From NCBI GenBank assembly GCA_011065235.1, contig JAAKFB010000085.1, positions 1 to 7,388 of the forward strand: a stretch of DNA of 7,388 nt, written 5' to 3'. Source of the stretch: Chlamydiota bacterium (lineage in GTDB: Bacteria; Chlamydiota; Chlamydiia; Chlamydiales; Rhabdochlamydiaceae). The notes beneath the pieces are model-generated. The model was not told the DNA's origin. It ran no database searches and was given only the letters and a program-made list of their open reading frames with translations. Each line of letters begins with the position of its first letter. The stretch's first letter is position 1. The position numbers and the translations under genes were made by a program. Below, piece after piece: positions 1 through 5,091 of the stretch.

Positions 1-68
1 TTCTTAGCAAGGTCGTCAAAGAACTCTGATGGGGTTCTCTCTGTTACATTCAAAACTAATGATGTCAT
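1..68 (-). CDS. Hypothetical protein, N-terminal 22 codons only
   Basis: Minus-strand reading frame that begins with ATG at 68-66 and runs off the left edge of the window. The visible residues are MTSLVLNVTERTPSEFFDDL followed by AK. The frame is believable because an AGGAGA Shine-Dalgarno sequence lies five bases upstream of the ATG and a sigma70-like promoter lies further upstream. There is no signal peptide or membrane segment in the visible part; the start looks like a soluble cytoplasmic protein. I do not recognise the family. It is transcribed divergently from the beta-barrel gene that starts near 201. Confidence 0.6.
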   Translation of the reverse strand, partial: MTSLVLNVTERTPSEFFDDLAK

Positions 69-73
69 GATTA

Positions 74-79
74 TCTCCT
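74..79 (-). promoter_or_regulatory. Ribosome binding site AGGAGA of the left-edge gene
   Basis: Near-consensus Shine-Dalgarno sequence five bases before the ATG at 68. It fixes the start of a gene that is otherwise only 22 codons long here. It also contrasts with the three complete plus-strand genes of the window, none of which has a recognisable Shine-Dalgarno sequence. Confidence 0.7.
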
Positions 80-102
80 GTTATTAATTTTTATTTGTAT
101 CT

Positions 103-130
103 ATTTTAACACGACCTTTAATTTTTACAA
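103..130 (-). promoter_or_regulatory. Candidate sigma70-type promoter of the left-edge gene
   Basis: Read on the minus strand, TTGTAA (130-125) is followed after 16 bases by TAAAAT (108-103). Transcription would start near 96, giving a short leader that includes the AGGAGA ribosome binding site. The surrounding 70-200 spacer is strongly AT-rich, so chance matches are possible. The fit to spacing and downstream ribosome binding site is the main support. Confidence 0.45.
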
Positions 131-200
131 ATACTATTAATTATTTTATAAAAATGTTTTTCTTTTCTTAAAATATGTTTAACCGTATAACTTTTTTGTT

Positions 201-1055
201 ATGCCAGGATATTTTGTTCAAGCGGAAGCGTTGTATTTTCAGGCGCGGGAGAGTGGGGTTTCCTATGCCATTGTGAATGAGCGGGTTGTGCACCCGGATT
301 TCCAAAGTCGCTTTGGAGGACGGGCGAAAATCGGGGTCGATTTAGGCCACGATTGCTGGCAATTGTGGGTTCAATTTTTACATTACCATGCCCGGACAAC
401 GGAAAAAAAAGTAGGAAAAGAATTTTTTCCTACCTGGGGACACCCCCTTAGGGGGGCTGGGGGCCATGCAGATGAGGTGTTCAACCGATGGCGGCTCCAT
501 ATGGGGTTCTTGGATGTGAATCTGGCCTGTCCCTGGGGTGTATCAGAATGCTTGGAATTATGGCCTTTTTGGGGTCTTCGATTTGCGGGGGTGCGCCACA
601 AGCTGCGGATCGACTACCGCGGGGGAACGCTTTTTCCAGGGGTGGAGGAAGATCTCTCGATGAAGAATAAGTTCTGGGGATTGGGCCCAGAGATGGGTGT
701 GGAGGCGTTTTGGCGACTGAATTCGTGGCTGCGCATTTTTTCGCGGGGGGCGTGCAGTCTGCTTTTTGGGGAGTTTTACATCCATCAGGATGAGGAGTCG
801 CGGGGCAAAAAGGAAGCAGGGGCGCTGAAGTTCTATGATGAATACGATCAGACGAAAAAGGTGCTGGAGATGTCTTTAGGACTCGATTTTCAGTACTGCC
901 AGTTCTATGCAAGGGTGGGGTGGGAGATTTACTTGCTTATGGGACAAAATCAGCTGGTCCGCTTTGTCGATGAATCGATGCCGGGGAAATTTGTCGGGAA
1001 TTTAGGCGATCTGTCTTTACATGGGCTGAGTTTTGGGTTGGGATTAAAGTTTTAA
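201..1055 (+). CDS. Lpg1974/MOMP-like outer-membrane beta-barrel protein, probably lacking its signal peptide
   Basis: A 284-residue protein resembling the pore-forming major outer membrane proteins shared by Legionella and environmental chlamydiae. Family-like features are the opening strand YFVQAEALYFQARESG (4-19), a glycine/aromatic block with NKFWGLGPEMGVEAFWRL (156-173), ACSLLFGEF (184-192), the late strand ARVGWEI (237-243), and a C-terminal strand ending in phenylalanine (GLGLKF), typical of a barrel insertion signal. In the family these parts follow a cleavable signal peptide, but here the frame opens directly on the first strand. The upstream in-frame stop TAA is at 180-182 and no other start lies between. 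There is no Shine-Dalgarno sequence before the ATG. Either the 5' end has been lost, or a frameshift lies upstream. Family members are usually longer, about 330-400 residues. Four regions carry cysteines (C52, C110, C117, C185, C233). Family call fairly sure; functionality doubtful. Confidence 0.72.
   Translation: MPGYFVQAEALYFQARESGVSYAIVNERVVHPDFQSRFGGRAKIGVDLGHDCWQLWVQFLHYHARTTEKKVGKEFFPTWGHPLRGAGGHADEVFNRWRLHMGFLDVNLACPWGVSECLELWPFWGLRFAGVRHKLRIDYRGGTLFPGVEEDLSMKNKFWGLGPEMGVEAFWRLNSWLRIFSRGACSLLFGEFYIHQDEESRGKKEAGALKFYDEYDQTKKVLEMSLGLDFQYCQFYARVGWEIYLLMGQNQLVRFVDESMPGKFVGNLGDLSLHGLSFGLGLKF
403..410 (+). repeat. A8 homopolymer tract inside the barrel gene
   Basis: Eight consecutive A bases encode the E-K-K part of a surface-loop-like segment (residues 68-70). 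Mononucleotide runs of this length are slippage-prone, and a single-base change here would disrupt the barrel. The reading frame is intact in this copy. Confidence 0.5.
411..433 (+). repeat. 9-bp inverted repeat within the barrel gene
   Basis: GTAGGAAAA (411-419) and TTTTCCTAC (425-433) are exact reverse complements separated by five bases. Ten bases further on lies a second small hairpin, five C (443-447), TTA, then five or more G (451-456). Both fall in codons for a likely extracellular loop rich in K, G and P. The base pairing is plain in the sequence; any function is unproven and it may be a coincidence of codon choice. Confidence 0.5.
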
Positions 1056-1061
1056 GTATAG

Positions 1062-1090
1062 TTGATATTTAATTACTAATTTGCTATTAT
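1062..1090 (+). promoter_or_regulatory. Candidate sigma70-type promoter of the 622-residue gene
   Basis: TTGATA (1062-1067) is followed, after exactly 17 bases, by TATTAT (1085-1090), close to the sigma70 consensus. The barrel gene ends at 1055, so this promoter lies wholly in the 42-bp gap. Transcription would be expected to begin about seven bases past the -10 box, at roughly 1097-1098, which is the ATG itself. No terminator-like hairpin is visible between the barrel stop and the promoter. Confidence 0.55.
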
Positions 1091-1097
1091 CATTGCC

Positions 1098-2966
1098 ATG
1101 TTAATAACAAATACAATTCCAGATCCTATAGAAGCCTCTCAGAAGAGCTACCAAGTCAATGAAAAGACGACGAATAAGCTTCTGGGAAAAACGCTTTTCA
1201 CTCGGATTGATCAGCAAGATCTCAATCCCAGCGGCCCTTCGAAAAAAGCGGATTTTGTTGTCGGACTCCACGATGAGAAGCTCATGGGACGGGTAGAAAC
1301 GGACCATTTACGCCGCGTTCCTCTGACAACTTTCCAGCGTATTTTTGGGATCACGGCATTTGGTGTAGCAGGTCTTGGCTATTTCATTTTCAATCACCAA
1401 AAACAAGGGATTGTTGTCAAAGAGCTCACGAAAGCTGCCGCTGCTCTCACTGCTGGAGAGCTGAATCATTTGCCTCTCATTCCTCGTCTCACATTCCCTA
1501 TTTTGACTTCGCTCGGTTCGTACTACTTTGAAACCATCACTCATCATCCTGCATTGGCATTTTCATTTTTGAGTTCGGTTGCGGTCATTGCTCTTCTTGG
1601 ACGCAGAATCGGAAAAGGGTTCACGAAAGGGACGATTGCGGGAAATCCGAACTGTTTAGGTGGATCCACTCCACGACCCGATCCATTGTCAGTAAATTTT
1701 AATGATCTGCCCATGCTAGGTGAAGAATCTTTTTCTGATAATCATGAAAAAAAGGTACTTCTCACCCTTCCTGTAGAATCGATTGAAGATGCCTCTTTTG
1801 AAAATCGCCCGCGTATTGAGGTTTCTAAAGAAGATGGTCATCTCTATCATCAGCTAAAAATCGGCGAAAAGTCTTTTTCAGCTGTCCGAATTGGGGAAGA
1901 TGACGATGATGATGACGACGATGACATGGATGTCAAAGAAACAAAGAAGGGTCCTTCAACACTTCGTAAAACAGCGGTCCTAGGAACGGCTGGCTTCTTG
2001 ACTGTGGCTTCTGCCTATTTCCTTGGAGAAGGACTGACAACTGCGGCTTTTACCACCCTACTCTCTGCACCTGTAAAAGCGGATTTCCGTCTGAAGCCTT
2101 GGTTAAATGGGTATGCACTTCTCTGTTTAGGTGCCGCTTCACTTTTATCACTGAGGGAAATTGCTCCTTTTGTTTCTAGTTTGGCTTTCATCCCCATTAC
2201 AATCGCGGCTTCAAAGGCTCTCAAGGAACTCAAAGACTGCAATACGGGAAAACGGCCAAAGAATCCCTACTGGTTTTCTGTTCCAACATCCATTCAGAGG
2301 ACTTATAGTAAATTGACGGGCTGGAAACCTTTTATTCCCGATTCAGTGGATTCTCCATTTTTGCCTGTTCTTGAAAAAGAGAACAAAAAAGCCCACATCA
2401 AAGTGGATCTCAATGCAACGGATTTTGACACGAATAATTCGGATCAAGTTGTTCCTCTGCAATTCAAAATCACAGGTGGAAAGCTCTCTGCAAAGTACAA
2501 AATCGACAAAAAAATGAAAAAGTCTCTTTTTGGATTGGCAAAGGTCAAACCCAAAAAATCTTCAAAACTCCGCGATGGATTATTCTTAGGCTCTTTTGGA
2601 GTGGCAACTCTTGCCTCTTCTTATTTGACACAGAATCAATCTGCAGAAGCTCAATCTGGCGTCCGCTCTTCTACAGAAACGGAAGGAGAAGGAGTGATCA
2701 CAAATCTTCTCAATGGAACTCTGACTAGCTCTACGAAACAGACGGGGAAAAAGACGTCTCCTAAGCGTTTGTACGGAACCATGGCAGTTTCCACAATTTT
2801 GGCTAATGGAGCTGAAAATACGCTTCTACATTTTAAAGTTCTGCCATTCCGTTTCGCAGGAATTGTCAATTCTATGGTTCTCGCAACCGTCAGCAAAATG
2901 TCCAAAAATTGGATCTACGGGAAACCCTATTTCAAGAAGAAAAAGGTTAAATCCGAAAAGGTTTAG
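1098..2966 (+). CDS. Large multi-pass membrane protein with three related modules, function unknown
   Basis: A 622-residue protein of no family I recognise. Residues 1-70 are polar with no signal peptide. Three hydrophobic modules follow, each opening with LR and a similar first segment: FGITAFGVAGLGYFI (83-97), LGTAGFLTVASAYFL (295-309) and LGSFGVATLASSYLT (497-511). Each module then has further hydrophobic stretches (about 126-140 and 152-168; 338-351 and 357-372; 560-571 and 583-597), so roughly nine segments in all. Two soluble linkers, about 190-285 and 390-490, also look related: LKIGEKSFSAVRI (253-265) against FKITGGKLSAKYKI (456-469). The first linker ends in nine consecutive aspartates (268-276), and the C-terminus is lysine-rich. 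The pattern suggests ancient tandem duplication. Chlamydial inclusion-membrane proteins are one thought because of the hydrophobic hairpins, but the size and repeat do not fit a standard Inc protein. ATG at 1098 has no Shine-Dalgarno sequence but fits the promoter just upstream. Confidence 0.75.
   Translation: MLITNTIPDPIEASQKSYQVNEKTTNKLLGKTLFTRIDQQDLNPSGPSKKADFVVGLHDEKLMGRVETDHLRRVPLTTFQRIFGITAFGVAGLGYFIFNHQKQGIVVKELTKAAAALTAGELNHLPLIPRLTFPILTSLGSYYFETITHHPALAFSFLSSVAVIALLGRRIGKGFTKGTIAGNPNCLGGSTPRPDPLSVNFNDLPMLGEESFSDNHEKKVLLTLPVESIEDASFENRPRIEVSKEDGHLYHQLKIGEKSFSAVRIGEDDDDDDDDDMDVKETKKGPSTLRKTAVLGTAGFLTVASAYFLGEGLTTAAFTTLLSAPVKADFRLKPWLNGYALLCLGAASLLSLREIAPFVSSLAFIPITIAASKALKELKDCNTGKRPKNPYWFSVPTSIQRTYSKLTGWKPFIPDSVDSPFLPVLEKENKKAHIKVDLNATDFDTNNSDQVVPLQFKITGGKLSAKYKIDKKMKKSLFGLAKVKPKKSSKLRDGLFLGSFGVATLASSYLTQNQSAEAQSGVRSSTETEGEGVITNLLNGTLTSSTKQTGKKTSPKRLYGTMAVSTILANGAENTLLHFKVLPFRFAGIVNSMVLATVSKMSKNWIYGKPYFKKKKVKSEKV
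1899..1925 (+). repeat. GAY codon run encoding nine aspartates
   Basis: Nine consecutive GAT/GAC codons encode D268-D276 of the membrane protein. The mixed GAT and GAC codons show that it is not a fresh perfect trinucleotide expansion. The acidic run sits at the end of the first soluble linker, immediately before the basic stretch and the second hydrophobic module. Possible roles are metal or basic-partner binding, but nothing in the sequence decides this. Confidence 0.7.
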
Positions 2967-3013
2967 TTGGTCTTTTAATTTCACTAAATTATTGATAATA
3001 AATGAGATGTCTT

Positions 3014-3045
3014 TGACCAAATCGGATGCTAATACGAAATGGTCA
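3014..3045 (+). promoter_or_regulatory. 32-bp palindromic unit 1, candidate operator
   Basis: TGACCAAATCG (3014-3024), ten spacer bases, then CGAAATGGTCA (3035-3045), the reverse complement of the first arm at 9 of 11 positions. It abuts an equally long second unit with the same architecture. It lies in the gap between the 622-residue gene and the ATPase gene. Binding by a dimeric regulator is the natural reading. Confidence 0.7.
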
Positions 3046-3077
3046 TGACCAAATCGTACTTGCCTCCGATTTGGTCA
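3046..3077 (+). promoter_or_regulatory. 32-bp palindromic unit 2, candidate operator next to the -35 box
   Basis: TGACCAAATCG (3046-3056), ten spacer bases, then its exact reverse complement CGATTTGGTCA (3067-3077). The first arm is identical to that of unit 1. The unit starts on the base after unit 1 ends, so the arms recur every 32 bp, about three helical turns. Its last base is next to the candidate -35 TTGACT at 3078. The ATPase gene downstream encodes a winged-helix segment that could bind it. There is no T-run after the stem, so it is not a standard terminator. Confidence 0.75.
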
Positions 3078-3106
3078 TTGACTTTGGGTATAACTAATTG
3101 TAAAAT
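3078..3106 (+). promoter_or_regulatory. Candidate sigma70-type promoter of the ATPase gene
   Basis: TTGACT (3078-3083) and TAAAAT (3101-3106) are separated by exactly 17 bases and both are close to consensus. The predicted transcription start, about 3113-3114, coincides with the ATG at 3114. The palindromic units end at 3077, so a protein bound to them would contact or block the -35 region. A competing -10-like TATAAC (3089-3094) lacks a good -35 at proper distance. Confidence 0.6.
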
Positions 3107-3113
3107 CCAAACT

Positions 3114-4325
3114 ATGAAAAGGATCTATTGGGGCATTATTCACAACCATTTGAGGTCATGGCGACAAATGGTTTTTATCGTAGGGCCTCGGCAAGTTGGA
3201 AAGACGACTCTTAGTCTTGCGATGAAGGATGAATGGGAGGCCGTTTATTACTACAATTGGGATAATCAAAGGGACAGGGCCGTCATTCTCGCGGGCCCAG
3301 ATGCAGTCGTTGAAAATATTGGATTGGAAGAGCTTAGAGAAGAGCTCCCTGTGATCATTTTCGATGAAATTCATAAATATACGCATTGGAAAAGGTTCCT
3401 CAAAGGGCTATATGATTCCTATCCAAATCAGGCACATATTGTAGTTACAGGCAGTGCTCGCATGGAGGTTTTTAATGCCGGAGGGGAAAGTCTTATGGGT
3501 AGGTACTTCCCCTATCGCATTCATCCTCTCTCTATTGGAGAAATCTTGCGTCCTGATTTGCATGACGCAGAAATTAGGGAAAATCCTTTGGAAATTGATC
3601 AAGCAGCATTTGATAAGCTTCTCACCTTTGGAGGCTTTCCAGATCCTTACATCAAAGCAGATAATCGCTTTGTACAAAAATGGCGATCTTTGAGACTTAA
3701 ACAATTATTCGAAGATGATATCCGCGATCTTACAAAGATTCGAGAGATTGATCAGCTAGAAGTTTTAGCTGAATTACTACGTCATCAAGTAGGAAACTTT
3801 ATCAGCTATGAAAGTTTAGCAAAAAAACTACAAGTAAATGGAAAAACAGTTCGTAATTGGCTTGCAACTCTTCAAGCACTTTATTACTTGTTTGAAATCC
3901 GCCCATGGACAAAAAATATTACTAGGTCTCTTTTGAAGGAGCCTAAGTATTATTTATGGGACTGGGCATTATGCCATGACACGGGAGCACTTGCTGAAAA
4001 TTTCATCGCTTCTCATCTGCACAAAGCAGTGCATTTTTGGACAGACTGTGGTTTAGGCTCATATTCTCTTCATTATATAAGGGACAAACAAAAACGAGAG
4101 GTGGATTTTCTTGTCACAAAAGATAACGTTCCTTGGTTTCTGGTTGAGGTAAAAAATGGGAATAATCGATTGATTTCCCCTCATTTACACCATTTTCACG
4201 AAGTTCTTCATACAGAACATGCTTTTCAAGTAGTTCTAAATATGCCCTATGTAGATGCAAATTGTTTTGCTGAAAAAAAGCCTCTTATCGTTCCAGCAAA
4301 AACTTTTCTCTCACAACTTATTTAG
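3114..4325 (+). CDS. AAA_14/DUF4143-type ATPase with winged-helix and nuclease-like C-terminus
   Basis: A 403-residue P-loop ATPase of a widespread, poorly understood bacterial and archaeal family. Walker A is GPRQVGKTT (24-32), Walker B is VIIFDEIHK (80-88), and VVTGSAR (110-116) fits sensor 1. GGFP (173-176) is another typical family motif. Residues about 224-258 (ISYESLAKKLQVNGKTVRNW region) look like a winged helix-turn-helix. The C-terminal DUF4143 part has REVDF (328-332) and VEVK (344-347), the D...ExK arrangement of the PD-(D/E)XK fold. Length matches the usual 380-450. I chose ATG 3114 because it begins MKRIYW just before the ATPase core and because the earlier in-frame ATG at 3039 would translate the palindromic operator. 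No Shine-Dalgarno sequence is present. Base use looks more AT-rich than in the right-hand operon, which would fit horizontal gain. No partner toxin, antitoxin or transposase is visible. Role in the cell is unknown for the family. Confidence 0.88.
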   Translation: MKRIYWGIIHNHLRSWRQMVFIVGPRQVGKTTLSLAMKDEWEAVYYYNWDNQRDRAVILAGPDAVVENIGLEELREELPVIIFDEIHKYTHWKRFLKGLYDSYPNQAHIVVTGSARMEVFNAGGESLMGRYFPYRIHPLSIGEILRPDLHDAEIRENPLEIDQAAFDKLLTFGGFPDPYIKADNRFVQKWRSLRLKQLFEDDIRDLTKIREIDQLEVLAELLRHQVGNFISYESLAKKLQVNGKTVRNWLATLQALYYLFEIRPWTKNITRSLLKEPKYYLWDWALCHDTGALAENFIASHLHKAVHFWTDCGLGSYSLHYIRDKQKREVDFLVTKDNVPWFLVEVKNGNNRLISPHLHHFHEVLHTEHAFQVVLNMPYVDANCFAEKKPLIVPAKTFLSQLI

Positions 4326-5091
4326 GGCCCGTAAATTTTCGTAGATATTTATCGAGGTTGTTGAAGACTTTTTCACACTCTTTTTCCACGTCGGGATTGG
4401 GGTCTTTTTCGAGTTTTCCAACGTCAATTTGAACGGGTTTGTCGTCGATGAATCCGTAGTTTTTTGCAAAGACTTCAGGATTATCGATGTATCCCATTTG
4501 GATCCGTTTGATGAAGAATTGACGCAGAGCATTGATCGGTTCTTCGAGCTCTCTAGAGGAGAGATAGTCTGTGAGGAGGATCGCTTTTTTCTGGAGAACG
4601 TAAGGGAAATCGGCCAGGTTGAGGTGATGGGTTTTTCCCTCTCGATCGATGAGGGTGATGGGCACGGGAGAGGTTGTTTTGGCAAAGTGGATGTCGAGTA
4701 GGCCAGTCTCTTCACGCAATGATTCAAAACCCCAGGTGTAGCGGGTGAAGAGTTTTTTCAAATCGCCTTTCTTCTTGGCTGCTTTATAGATCCAGACGGG
4801 GGTTGAAAAACGGAGCCAGTTTTCAACGCGGCAGTACCACTGCTTGCGGATGGGGTATTTCCAGTAGAAGAGTTTGAGGACTTGGGTTTTGTCCCTACTT
4901 TCAAAGGCGATGGTCTGTCTGCCGTGCCCGAGATAGGTGTATGGGCCGGCAGCAGGCTCTAAGGAGAGGGTGGTTGTGATGATTTCGACGGGGGGTTGAA
5001 AATTCTTTGGTCTAAAGTGGTTGTCAGAATAGAACCAAAAGACGTTGGCGGCAAGAGAGAAGAGGCAGAGCGCTAGAAATATTCTAATCAA
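4318..5091 (-). CDS. Membrane-anchored protein-kinase-like protein, last gene of the LPS/E2 operon
   Basis: A 257-residue protein with an N-terminal hydrophobic segment (about 4-20) that is a membrane anchor or signal peptide. The rest has kinase-fold-like landmarks: a glycine loop YLGHGRQTIAF (53-63), VLKLF with K73 as the likely ATP-binding lysine, a hinge-like FPYVLQKKA (162-170), and VQIDVGKL (220-227) whose D223-V-G225 resembles the metal-binding DFG. N211 in KNYGF, twelve residues before D223, fits the catalytic-loop asparagine, but the usual HxD is absent; GYIDNP (200-205) may replace it. These assignments are my reading of motifs, not a search. The start is TTG at 5091: an in-frame stop lies at 5130-5128 with no ATG or GTG in between, and AGGAAG lies nine bases upstream. 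It overlaps the end of the E2 gene by 8 bp. Being next to gmhA and lpxK raises the idea of an LPS-sugar or envelope kinase; a pseudokinase is equally possible. Confidence 0.72.
   Translation of the reverse strand: MIRIFLALCLFSLAANVFWFYSDNHFRPKNFQPPVEIITTTLSLEPAAGPYTYLGHGRQTIAFESRDKTQVLKLFYWKYPIRKQWYCRVENWLRFSTPVWIYKAAKKKGDLKKLFTRYTWGFESLREETGLLDIHFAKTTSPVPITLIDREGKTHHLNLADFPYVLQKKAILLTDYLSSRELEEPINALRQFFIKRIQMGYIDNPEVFAKNYGFIDDKPVQIDVGKLEKDPNPDVEKECEKVFNNLDKYLRKFTGPK

Noticed and set aside
481..912. 143-codon minus-strand frame opposite the barrel gene
   Set aside because: Proline/serine-rich, low-complexity translation with no family features; it mirrors the codon bias of the barrel gene, which has clear family motifs.
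2964..2974. A fifth operator-like arm (TTGGTC at 2967-2972)
   Set aside because: Only 7 of 11 positions match the arm and it has no partner at the 32-bp spacing.
3014..3077. A minimal CRISPR array or insertion-sequence ends
   Set aside because: The two 32-bp units touch with no spacer between them, and the outer inverted repeats enclose only about 38 bp with no transposase.
3046..3084. Rho-independent terminator of the 622-residue gene
   Set aside because: The stem of unit 2 is strong, but it is AT-rich and not followed by a T-run; a consensus-like promoter follows immediately instead.
3089..3094. Alternative -10 box TATAAC for the ATPase
   Set aside because: The TTGACT box is only five bases away and nothing like a -35 occurs at 16-18 bases upstream, whereas TAAAAT at 3101 has exact 17-bp spacing.
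3039..3113. Earlier in-frame start (ATG 3039 or 3045) for the ATPase, adding up to 25 residues
   Set aside because: The extension translates the palindromic units and the promoter, has no ribosome binding site, and is not needed for the ATPase core, which begins right after ATG 3114.
4311..4727. 138-codon minus-strand frame within the kinase-like gene
   Set aside because: Serine/threonine/lysine-rich shifted frame of the same strand; the 257-residue frame has the operon overlap, ribosome binding site and domain-like motifs.
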